A stretch of DNA of 64,000 nt. Source: CAYZZU01 sp964483105. GTDB taxonomy: Bacteria; CG2-30-53-67. Shown here piece after piece: positions 1 through 6,968 of the stretch. The stretch covers positions 1 to 64,000 of the forward strand of contig CAYZZU010000009.1 of NCBI GenBank assembly GCA_964483105.1, given 5' to 3'. The position numbers and the translations under genes are program-made. Every line of letters starts with the position of its first letter. Positions within the stretch are counted from its first letter, which is position 1. Under the pieces are notes generated by a model that had not been told where the DNA came from, searched no databases, and saw nothing but the letters and a program-made list of their open reading frames with translations.

Positions 1-564
1 CAATTTCTTTTTGTGCTCTTCCAACTGCAGATCGATCTCTTTGATCTTCCTGATATCCTCCTGCAGCCGGTGTATCTTTCCCTCCTGAATGGCATTGTAC
101 CCCCGGAGGGTTTTGATTTCCGCTTCTCCTCTCCGGATTCGCTGGAGCAGAAGGGAAACCCACTGGATTTCTCTCATCCGGGCGCTTTCCGGAAATTCCT
201 TTCTGAAGAGTTGAATTTTTTTCTCCGCCTCCTCATCATTCCGATTCGGATTGTCACCATAGGAAAGGATCAGGACAACCCGGTACAGGGCTTCTTCCCG
301 TACGGACCTTGCTTCGGATTCCTGATAGATCCGCCAGACCCTGCGCAGGGCCTGGCGGTATCGTCCCTCTTGAAAGAGCCGGTCCACGTGGACAAAAAAT
401 TCCTCCACCGGACCGGGTACCACCTTTTCACGGGGAGGTGCCCCTTCCATCCTTTTCATCAAAGTCTTCATCTCGGAAAAGAAGGCGCAGCCGTAACCGG
501 TCAATAAGAGCGAAAAAGAACATCCGATCAGAACAAGACGATACGGCGGCATCCCCCTTCTCAT
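1..564 (-). CDS. QseG-like lipoprotein, partial (3' end outside window)
   Basis: The frame is open from an ATG at 564 to the window edge (188 codons, no stop). The ATG overlaps the stop of the upstream kinase gene by four bases (ATGA), so the two are translationally coupled. The N-terminus is basic then hydrophobic and ends in LTGYGC, a weak lipoprotein signal because the -3 residue is not a typical Leu. The rest is charged and helical, with repeat-like pairs (FVHVDRLFQEGRYRQALRRV) resembling a TPR unit, and a coiled coil towards the visible end. A lipoprotein directly after a GlrK-like kinase is the arrangement of glrK-qseG-glrR in enterobacteria. By that analogy it would sit in the outer membrane and modulate the kinase. 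Function is inferred from position and general build, not from a motif. Confidence 0.6.
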   Translation of the reverse strand, partial: MRRGMPPYRLVLIGCSFSLLLTGYGCAFFSEMKTLMKRMEGAPPREKVVPGPVEEFFVHVDRLFQEGRYRQALRRVWRIYQESEARSVREEALYRVVLILSYGDNPNRNDEEAEKKIQLFRKEFPESARMREIQWVSLLLQRIRRGEAEIKTLRGYNAIQEGKIHRLQEDIRKIKEIDLQLEEHKKKL

Positions 565-2081
565 AGGAGCACCTCTTTTGGCTCGTGCGCCACGGGAAGA
601 TCAAAGCAAAACCGGCTCCCAACCCCCTTCTGACTTTCCACCCAGATCCTCCCTCCGTGTTCTTCTATATAGTACTTGCAGATGGACAATCCCAGGCCCG
701 TGCCCTTCGGCGTTTTCATACCGAGCACGGGATCAGCCTGCCGGTAGCGGTCGAATATTCCGGAAAGCTGATCCGGATCCATCCCGATACCATTGTCTTC
801 TATACACACCAGGACCCGCTCCCCGTCTCTGGAAGAGTCCCGGACAACACCGGGTTCCCGGACCGCCCGGATCCGGATCCATCCGCCCTGCCGGGTGAAC
901 TTCACCGCATTGGCCAGTAGATTGTTCACCACCTGCTCGATCTTTTCGGAATCCATCCTGAGGACCGGGAGTCCATCCGCCACATCCAGGTTCAATTGAA
1001 TCCCCTTGAGTTCGGCCAGAAAACGGATATGAGCCATGCCGTTTTTGAGAATCGGAACCATGCCGGTCTTCTCGAAATGATACTGCATCATACCGGCCCG
1101 GATCTTGGATAGATCCAGGAGATTGTTGATCAGACGGAGTAATTTCCCGATCTCTTCCTCAATGATTCCCAAAAGATGTTTCTGCTTCTTGTTGACGGGA
1201 CCCGGGATCTCATCCTGAAGGAGTCCGGCAGCCCCTGAGATGGAGGTCAGCGGTGTGCGAAGTTCATGGGAGATGTTGGAAATCAGTTCCTGCTTCATCC
1301 GCTCCAATTCCGCCAGTTTGCCGGTCATCACGTTAAAGGCCCGGGCGAGGTCTCCCAGCTCGTCCCTGGAATGAACCTGTATTCTCTGATCAAAGATTCC
1401 CTGAGAAATGTACCGGGTTCCCTCCTTGAGTTTCTGAACCGGACCACGGATCCGCTGCGTCAGAAGCCATGCCACAATCATTCCAAAGATCGCCATGGAA
1501 ACCACGATACCGATCGTCATTTGATAGGCCCTCAGGCTGAACATCTGAGCCTCGTGCATCCTCCGGGCGATTTCGGCCTCTTCCTTCCGGACCAGGAGCT
1601 CGATCCCCCGTGTAAGGTCCCGGATCCCGGTCTCACTTTTCAACCCCCACACGGAAAGTTCTTTTCGCGCCGCAGCGGGATCCTTTTCTCCACGCGCCAC
1701 GGCGAGCAAGAATCCTTTTCGATGCCGATCATGAAGTTTCTGAAGATGTTCCAGGCTGTCAGGATCCGGATTCTTCAAACGGGAGGCCTTGAGTTTCAAA
1801 AGATTCTCGTCAAAAGCTCTCCCCTTGGAAAGGGCCAGGTCCAGGAAATCACGATCCTGCACCACAAGATATTTTTTTTCGCTGCTCACCTCGGAGAGAA
1901 AGAGATCGATCAAATCCTTTTCGAGTCCCAGGGTCACCACCTCACCATGGACCATGGAGTAGGTCAGCCGGTTCAACCGGTTCAGCTCAAAGATCGCGTA
2001 GGCCCCCTCCAGGATCACCAGGCAGATCATGATCAGATATCCCAGAAAGACCTTCCGGGTCAGGGTAAGGATCAGCTTCAT
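561..2081 (-). CDS. GlrK/QseE-like sensor histidine kinase
   Basis: Inner-membrane kinase of about 506 residues. The frame also opens at a TTG eight codons upstream, but the ATG at 2081 gives a normal signal-anchor start (MKLILTLTRKVF). Order: first membrane helix near residues 7-28; a mostly helical periplasmic sensor; second helix near 188-208; HAMP linker; HisKA with SHELRTPLTS (phospho-His about 272); then the ATPase domain with NNLLANAVKF (N box), DNGIGM and GTGLGL (G boxes). All catalytic elements are present. The sensor contains a SEKKYLVVQDRDFL stretch like the membrane-proximal helix of GlrK, and the HisKA region continues with GPV and a leucine-rich dimer helix as in that family. 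It is followed by a QseG-like lipoprotein. The matching regulator, normally a sigma-54 activator, is not in view and would lie to the left. Confidence 0.85.
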   Translation of the reverse strand: MKLILTLTRKVFLGYLIMICLVILEGAYAIFELNRLNRLTYSMVHGEVVTLGLEKDLIDLFLSEVSSEKKYLVVQDRDFLDLALSKGRAFDENLLKLKASRLKNPDPDSLEHLQKLHDRHRKGFLLAVARGEKDPAAARKELSVWGLKSETGIRDLTRGIELLVRKEEAEIARRMHEAQMFSLRAYQMTIGIVVSMAIFGMIVAWLLTQRIRGPVQKLKEGTRYISQGIFDQRIQVHSRDELGDLARAFNVMTGKLAELERMKQELISNISHELRTPLTSISGAAGLLQDEIPGPVNKKQKHLLGIIEEEIGKLLRLINNLLDLSKIRAGMMQYHFEKTGMVPILKNGMAHIRFLAELKGIQLNLDVADGLPVLRMDSEKIEQVVNNLLANAVKFTRQGGWIRIRAVREPGVVRDSSRDGERVLVCIEDNGIGMDPDQLSGIFDRYRQADPVLGMKTPKGTGLGLSICKYYIEEHGGRIWVESQKGVGSRFCFDLPVAHEPKEVLL

Positions 2082-2173
2082 ATCGGTTCTGTCTATACAC
2101 CTCAACCTTGCGGGATTTCTCTGGGTCTTTATAAGGCTTTTCGTGAGGACTTGTCAACTTGATAAGGGAAAGA

Positions 2174-2193
2174 CCCCTCCCGGGCAGGAGGGG
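2174..2193 (-). terminator. Probable terminator of the PEP-CTERM operon
   Basis: CCCCTCC / GGAGGGG form a 7-bp GC stem with a 6-base loop, 35 bases past the stop of the last operon gene. Read on the minus strand it is followed by a moderately U-rich stretch (GTCTTTCCCTT). No long U run, so this is a moderate call. Confidence 0.4.
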
Positions 2194-2227
2194 CCCTTCG
2201 GATCCGACGATTGGATGGATGGAAATC

Positions 2228-3643
2228 CTACGGGGCGGGAGGCGGAGGTGTCGTTCCACAACTGGCGTCCGGAACACCGCACTGGGTTCCGAGCTTCCCC
2301 GTGGCATCGGAGATTCCGGTAATGACGAAGTTTCCTCCGGCATCGGTCTGCCCGCAGGAAAGGCACCGGGAACAGGAAGTATGAAAGGTTGCCGCCGTTC
2401 CGTCGGACGCGACGAAGGTGGTCTCGGGATGTCCGATATCATCGGAGAACTTCTGAATCACCTCCTGATCCGGCAGCCCCAGATGATAGGTCACTTCCAT
2501 GAAGCTGAGGCAACTCCTCTTGAGATCATCGGGGTCGTCATCCGGCACCTCGGGCGGCCGAACACTCCGGCAGCTCAATCTGGGGGACGCTTTGTATTTC
2601 AGTTCCGGGAGCCCGTGATCGAGCTTTTCGGTCATCATCAGGGTCTCTGTTCCTTCGGTATTGCCGATGACCAGATCGACCTTGACACCGTCGCCATTGT
2701 CTACAATTCCCGCATCCACATCCTGAATCTTGATCTCCCATTCCGCCTTGTGGAAATTGAGCCTGGCGTGAATCTTCGGCTTGACTCCCGAGCCGGTTTT
2801 GTAGCGGTAATCGTTCTTTGCTCCCTTTTTCTCAAAGGACCCGGCCGGGATCGTCACGGTCACACCGTCCACGGAAACCGTTACCTTGTCGGAGGCCGGA
2901 TCAAAGGTTTTGTCCGCCGGGAGGGCAAGAACCCCCTTTTCAATCTTGATTCGGTCCTGTCCGTTTCCCTTGATCTTGATCTCGGCCTTGTTGATCCCGA
3001 AACAGTCGAAGGAGACGGTGCTGACCTGAGGGGCCCCATCCACCTTGGCATTCACATTTCCGAAACTGGTGACACCGGCCTGGATATCTCCTCCAAAGAA
3101 ATCGGTCAGGGAAATCTCGATCGCCCCCTGGTCCGGCACATTGGCCGGCGCGATGAGGGAACCGAATTCATCGGAGAAGGTGGAACCGAGGCCGGTGCCG
3201 AAAACCAGGTTCTGCATGTTCATGGAGAGAAGTCCCGGGTTGATGGTCCCCGGTGCGACACCGACCGGTTCGATCACGACGTGGGTCAGGGTGCAGGTCA
3301 TGAAGACCGTGCTTCCCTTTGATATCGTCAGGACCCCATCGGTAAAGTGGTGTCCGGCGGCATCGCTTCCGGTCAGGCTGAGCCCGGAAACGGAGACATC
3401 GGCCCCCACCACGGCATCATCCAGGGAATCGGTATGAATCGATCCGTCCAGCCATTCCGTCCGCGTAACGATCGTCCCCTGATAAAAGGTCAGATTAGCG
3501 CCGTCAAAATTATAGAACCCACTGAAAAAGGCCGTCGGCCTGGGAACGGTCTGGGCCGAAAGAGTCGGCACGAACAAGACCGTTATCGCCGCGACCAGCA
3601 TGAACATCGAGAATGCCGCCTGTCGTCTGATCCTCTCCTTCAT
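2228..3643 (-). CDS. Secreted protein, paralogue of the adjacent PEP-CTERM protein, Cys-rich C-terminus
   Basis: About 471 residues. The ATG at 3643 follows the upstream stop by one base and has GGAGGG upstream, so I prefer it to the longer frame. A signal peptide (basic start, hydrophobic core, cleavage likely after LSAQ near residue 31) predicts export. Residues about 35-230 share order and spacing with the neighbouring PEP-CTERM protein: FDGANL versus FDGSHL, FTDGVLTISKGSTVF versus FTGGSITLSEGATTY, STFSDEFGSL versus SRFISEFRDQ. A middle part (about 230-330) is beta-rich with KIKGNGQDRIKIEKG. The last 120 residues hold at least nine Cys, including CSRCLSC, and end in a Pro tail. There is no PEP-CTERM signal. 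I do not recognise a named family, and the function is unknown. Confidence 0.75.
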   Translation of the reverse strand: MKERIRRQAAFSMFMLVAAITVLFVPTLSAQTVPRPTAFFSGFYNFDGANLTFYQGTIVTRTEWLDGSIHTDSLDDAVVGADVSVSGLSLTGSDAAGHHFTDGVLTISKGSTVFMTCTLTHVVIEPVGVAPGTINPGLLSMNMQNLVFGTGLGSTFSDEFGSLIAPANVPDQGAIEISLTDFFGGDIQAGVTSFGNVNAKVDGAPQVSTVSFDCFGINKAEIKIKGNGQDRIKIEKGVLALPADKTFDPASDKVTVSVDGVTVTIPAGSFEKKGAKNDYRYKTGSGVKPKIHARLNFHKAEWEIKIQDVDAGIVDNGDGVKVDLVIGNTEGTETLMMTEKLDHGLPELKYKASPRLSCRSVRPPEVPDDDPDDLKRSCLSFMEVTYHLGLPDQEVIQKFSDDIGHPETTFVASDGTAATFHTSCSRCLSCGQTDAGGNFVITGISDATGKLGTQCGVPDASCGTTPPPPAP

Positions 3644-3644
3644 C

Positions 3645-4472
3645 CTATTGCCCTCCCCTGCCATCCGATGATGTGAACCGTCCCTTTCCTCTTCTCGCAA
3701 GCCCGAGGAACCCGAGCAACCCGGAGGTCATCAGGATCAGGGAAGAGGGCTCCGGCACGGCGGAGTAAAGAAACCCGCCGTTCGCCGTCCCCGTGGCGGA
3801 AGAGACCGCGCTGAAATCGGCGCCCCCACCCGTCACCGTGAGACTGACCCGAAGAGCGCCTAAAATCTCCGACCCGGATGGACGGTTGAGACCGTAGCCG
3901 TGAAGAGACTGGTCACGGAATTCCGAGATGAAGCGGGAACCTGCCGTCGTGTCGAGGGTAATATTCCGGATGTTCGCCGTATCGGCAAAGGGGTTTAAAT
4001 CCGCGGTCCCCGATCCGGCGATCTGTTGGAAGACAAGGACGGGAAGCACCCCGCAAAGATAGGTCGTAGCGCCTTCGGAAAGAGTGATACTCCCTCCGGT
4101 GAAGTAGTGGAGATTATAATCGTAGTTCCCGTCGTTATAGGCATTGTGGTCGGTGTGATCATAGATGGCGGAAACGTTCAGGGTGGCCCCGTAAACGGCG
4201 TCGGTCGAACCGGTCCGGTTCCAGGGGAACGGCGGACCGTTGTAGGTCCCCGAAGAGGTGAAGATCTCCCCGTCCACATAGGCCCCCGAGAAGACCGAAA
4301 CGTTGGTAATATTCAGATGGCTCCCGTCGAAACTGAGGTCCCCGGCCGACAGGCTCACGGACGGAAGCGTGTTGACCGGGAAGGCGGCCGCCAGAAGCAC
4401 CCCGGGAAGGAGACACCATGTGCCCCACAACAGAAAAAAGATCCGGACCCATTTTTTGACTTGTATCTTCAT
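3645..4472 (-). CDS. PEP-CTERM surface protein
   Basis: About 275 residues. The start is the ATG at 4472. The frame could open at a TTG at 4550, but that codon lies inside the sigma-54 promoter, and 4472 has a G-rich ribosome site (GAGGGGGGCGGGG) just upstream. An N-terminal signal peptide (MKIQVKKW then a hydrophobic core ending LLAAAFP) directs Sec export. The C-terminus has the full sorting signal: VPEPSS, a hydrophobic helix, then the basic cluster LARRGKGR. In the PEP-CTERM/exosortase system the signal is cut after export and the protein is tied to the exopolysaccharide-rich surface. The exosortase itself is not in this window. The body is a Gly/Ser/Thr/Asn-rich beta-type domain shared with the next gene, with which it forms an operon. 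Confidence 0.85.
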   Translation of the reverse strand: MKIQVKKWVRIFFLLWGTWCLLPGVLLAAAFPVNTLPSVSLSAGDLSFDGSHLNITNVSVFSGAYVDGEIFTSSGTYNGPPFPWNRTGSTDAVYGATLNVSAIYDHTDHNAYNDGNYDYNLHYFTGGSITLSEGATTYLCGVLPVLVFQQIAGSGTADLNPFADTANIRNITLDTTAGSRFISEFRDQSLHGYGLNRPSGSEILGALRVSLTVTGGGADFSAVSSATGTANGGFLYSAVPEPSSLILMTSGLLGFLGLARRGKGRFTSSDGRGGQ

Positions 4473-4521
4473 CCCCGCCCCCCTCTGATCTTCTCCCGTG
4501 GTAAGATGTCCTGTTTCAACC

Positions 4522-4536
4522 GCAATCATCATACCC
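4522..4536 (-). promoter_or_regulatory. Sigma-54-type promoter, downstream copy
   Basis: Minus strand GGGTATGATGATTGC: GG (4535-4534) and GC (4523-4522) are separated by exactly ten bases, with TTGC at -12. It is 25 bp downstream of a second, similar site, and the two form an imperfect direct repeat. Predicted transcript start about 4510. The match to GGCAC at -24 is only partial. Confidence 0.5.
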
Positions 4537-4545
4537 ATATTTAAC

Positions 4546-4561
4546 TGCAATAATCATACCA
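4546..4561 (-). promoter_or_regulatory. Sigma-54-type promoter for the PEP-CTERM operon
   Basis: Minus strand TGGTATGATTATTGCA fits the -24/-12 layout TGG-CACG-N4-TTGCA at both invariant pairs, GG (4560-4559) and GC (4548-4547), ten bases apart. Predicted start about 4535, giving a roughly 60-base leader to the ATG at 4472. PEP-CTERM genes in several exosortase bacteria are known to be sigma-54 dependent. Confidence 0.6.
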
Positions 4562-4672
4562 AGCAACCCAGGACCGCTCCAGCAGGAGATCCCGTATCTC
4601 ATTGTTTTATCATCATTTTTATAATTCAATCAGGATCAAGATTCCGCCCGTTTTCTCCACATCCCGGCGGAG

Positions 4673-4716
4673 GGAAAAATTTTTCCATATTTATGGAAAA
4701 GTTTTCCACTATTGGG
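4673..4716 (-). promoter_or_regulatory. Probable enhancer sites for a sigma-54 activator
   Basis: This AT-rich stretch holds three overlapping palindromes: GGAAAAATTTTTCC (4673-4686), TTTTCCATA-N2-TATGGAAAA (4681-4700) and TGGAAAA-N-TTTTCCA (4694-4708). The minus strand of 4695-4716 reads CCCAATA, GTGGAAAA, C, TTTTCC, and recurs almost unchanged upstream of the HD-GYP gene (44014-44036). It lies about 135 bp upstream of the first -24 element, a usual place for activator binding. The rest of the 4473-4910 gap shows no gene. Confidence 0.55.
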
Positions 4717-4836
4717 AATATTTTTTCAATTATTCACGTTTGGATATATGGGCGTACCCGGGAGGTTTTTGCCGGGGAAGGAAGAAAGGAGTAAAGGTGT
4801 GATCCCAAGGGGAAAGAACGCCTCTCCCGATACTCC

Positions 4837-4887
4837 GGGGGGACGGTCAGGCCCCATCATGAAAGACAGGCGCCCGACCGTCCCCCC
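4837..4887. repeat. Long GC-rich inverted repeat downstream of the OmpA-like gene
   Basis: Perfect 12-base arms GGGGGGACGGTC (4837-4848) and GACCGTCCCCCC (4876-4887), extendable by three pairs past one mismatch, with about 20 bases of loop. It starts 24 bases beyond the OmpA-like stop and may end or stabilise that transcript. There is no U run on either side, so a classical intrinsic terminator is not shown. Confidence 0.4.
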
Positions 4888-4910
4888 TCCCGGATCGGGA
4901 AGTTCATGAT

Positions 4911-5621
4911 TTACCGATAGGGCTGATAATCTCCCGCAGGGGCCGGCTGCTGCTGTTGCCGCTGATAAAGGGCCTGATTGGCGCGGATCTCGATCTCCAC
5001 CCGTCGGTTTGCCTGCCGTCCCGCGGGCGTGGTATTACTCGCCACCGGCATCGAGGCACCGTACCCGACCGTGTTGATCCGGTAGGGATTGACGCCCTGT
5101 GACTGGAGAAAGTCGGCGACCGCTCTCGCCCGGCTTTCGGAAAGTTGCTGATTGTGTTGAGGCAGCCCGGTGTTGTCCGTATGACCGGAGATGATAATGT
5201 TGGTTTCAGGATAACGGTTCATCACCTCGGCCACCCGGCGCAGGTTACTGACCGCACCCGGCTTCAGGGTTGCCGAGTCGACATCGAAGAGGATCCCGCT
5301 TCCGAAGGTCAGAAAAACCTTGTCCCGTTCCTGCCGGATCTGGGCATCCCGGATGGCCTGGAGTTCCCGGGCCTGACGGTCCATATAGTTTCCGATCAAT
5401 CCTCCCGCCGTGGCCCCGATCGCCGCACCGAGCAGGGCGGCCTTGGCCCTGCGTGACGGATCATTCTGCTTGGCCAGAATCCCCGCCGCCGCTCCCACGG
5501 CGGCACCTGTAATCGCCCCCTTGGTCGTCCTCGATGACTGCTGCCACTCGGCACAACCGAACAACGTGGACAGAAAAGTCAACATCACAGCGCCCACGAC
5601 GTATGTTCTGTATCGTTTCAT
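4911..5621 (-). CDS. OmpA-family lipoprotein with glycine-zipper region
   Basis: About 236 residues from the ATG at 5621, with GGGAGGAG eight bases upstream. The signal peptide ends in STLFGC, a good lipobox, so the Cys should be lipidated. Next come two glycine-zipper helices (GAITGAAVGAAAGIL and LLGAAIGATAGGLIG) able to pack in or on a membrane. Last is an OmpA C-terminal domain (about residues 100-215) with FDVDSATLKP, ISGHTDNTG and NQQLSESRARAVADFL, the peptidoglycan-binding core including the Asp and Arg that hold diaminopimelate. The tail is Gln/Pro-rich. It likely anchors the outer membrane to the wall. It has its own promoter and is probably monocistronic. Confidence 0.88.
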   Translation of the reverse strand: MKRYRTYVVGAVMLTFLSTLFGCAEWQQSSRTTKGAITGAAVGAAAGILAKQNDPSRRAKAALLGAAIGATAGGLIGNYMDRQARELQAIRDAQIRQERDKVFLTFGSGILFDVDSATLKPGAVSNLRRVAEVMNRYPETNIIISGHTDNTGLPQHNQQLSESRARAVADFLQSQGVNPYRINTVGYGASMPVASNTTPAGRQANRRVEIEIRANQALYQRQQQQPAPAGDYQPYR

Positions 5622-5669
5622 GATTTTGCTCCTCCCACACAAAAAATGCATCACTTCGAGATGGCCTGA

Positions 5670-5698
5670 AGTGTAGCCCGGAACCGGAAGGCCGTCAA
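5670..5698 (-). promoter_or_regulatory. Sigma-70 promoter of the OmpA-like gene
   Basis: Minus strand TTGACG (5698-5693), 17-base spacer, TACACT (5675-5670). Start expected near 5663, about 40 bases before the ATG. Confidence 0.55.
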
Positions 5699-5762
5699 GC
5701 CCGCCTCCCCCGTCCCGAGAACAACGAGGTTGATTGACCAGACGGATCCTGAAAGGAAAAAT

Positions 5763-6947
5763 TCAAACGAAATCTGTTTTTCCTTCCGCTGCCGGCTCCG
5801 GAAAACTCAGAATCACCTCGGTTCCCTCCCCGGCCCGGCTTTTGACCTCGATTTCCCCCCCGTGTTCTTCCATGATCTGGTGGCAGATGGTCAGGCCCAG
5901 CCCCACCCCTTCGCCGGGATCCCGCGTGGTGAAGAAGGGATCGAAAATCTGTTCCTGCGCATCCTCCGGGATCCCTTCGCCGTGATCCCGCACCAGCAGT
6001 TGCACGACCCGTCCCCGTTGCTTCCGGTTCACGCTTCGGGCAACCAGTTCGACCTTCCCGCCTTCCGGGGAGGCTTGAAGGGCGTTGAGCAGAAGATTCA
6101 GAAGAACCTGCTTGATCGCGTTCCGGTCTACATAAACAGCGGGAAGGGAGGGATCGGCCCGGCAGGTAAGGGCAATTCCCCGCTTGTCCGCTTCTTTACG
6201 GGTGAGTTCCACCATGGAGTGCATGATATCCGGAAGAGATTCGGTGGAAAGACAAGGGTCGGCGGGACGGGCCAGGTTGACCAATTCCGAGATCAAATTC
6301 CGGATCCTCTGAATCTCGTTGTAACTCATGGAGCGGAATTTTTCCCAAAAGTCCCGGTCCAGCCGGTCCGGATCCTGAAGGGGCAATTCAGAAAGCTTTC
6401 CAGGCACCATCTCCAGGAAGGTCTGTATGGAGACCAGGGGGTTCCGGATCTCATGGGCAATCCCGGCAGCCAGGGTTCCCACTGCGGAAAGTTTATTGGC
6501 ACGGGCCATTTTCTTCAGGGTCTCGATCTGCTCCCGATGGAGCCGATCCCGTTCCGAAACCAGAAAGTAGTGTTCAATCCCCCGTGTCAGGAGCAAAGTG
6601 AGGTCTTTCAACTCCCACGGCTTGAGCAAATAGGAGTATAACAAGCCGGCGTTGGCGCCATCCGCGATGACGTCCAGATCCGAATAGGCCGTCACAAGCA
6701 TCAGGACCAAGTCGGGAAAGCGCTTTCGCACCTCCTGCAGAAATTCCATGCCGCTCATTCCGGGCATGCGCTGATCCGACAGGACCAGGGCTACGAACTC
6801 GCGTTCCAGAACTTCCAGTCCTTCCGGACCGCCCTGCGCCGTAAAAATGCTGAAGGTATCCTTGAAGTTGATACTGAAAATATCCAGATTCTCCGGTTCA
6901 TCATCCACGAACAGAATCGGATATTTCTTATAGTCGATCTTTTCCAA
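5763..6947 (-). CDS. Receiver-first histidine kinase (REC-HisKA-HATPase)
   Basis: 394 residues, cytoplasmic, starting at a TTG (6947) with GGGAG eight bases before it. Residues about 10-125 are a receiver domain: FVDDEPEN acidic pocket, LSDQRMPGMSG with the phospho-Asp, and the K of LLKPWE. A short helix leads to HisKA with GIAHEIRNPLVS (His about 165) and an ATPase domain with LLNLLLNALQAS, DHGEGIP and GVGLGLTI. All key residues are present. Such proteins take phosphate from another kinase and pass it on, or act as a gated kinase. It sits 21 bases after a larger kinase on the same strand, so the two are likely co-transcribed and may form one relay. No output domain is seen. Confidence 0.85.
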   Translation of the reverse strand: MEKIDYKKYPILFVDDEPENLDIFSINFKDTFSIFTAQGGPEGLEVLEREFVALVLSDQRMPGMSGMEFLQEVRKRFPDLVLMLVTAYSDLDVIADGANAGLLYSYLLKPWELKDLTLLLTRGIEHYFLVSERDRLHREQIETLKKMARANKLSAVGTLAAGIAHEIRNPLVSIQTFLEMVPGKLSELPLQDPDRLDRDFWEKFRSMSYNEIQRIRNLISELVNLARPADPCLSTESLPDIMHSMVELTRKEADKRGIALTCRADPSLPAVYVDRNAIKQVLLNLLLNALQASPEGGKVELVARSVNRKQRGRVVQLLVRDHGEGIPEDAQEQIFDPFFTTRDPGEGVGLGLTICHQIMEEHGGEIEVKSRAGEGTEVILSFPEPAAEGKTDFV

Positions 6948-6968
6948 TCGTTTTCTCCCTACCGAAGC

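Noticed and set aside
4473..4550. N-terminal extension of the PEP-CTERM protein to a TTG at 4550
   Set aside because: The codons lie in the sigma-54 promoter, and the signal peptide begins properly at 4472.
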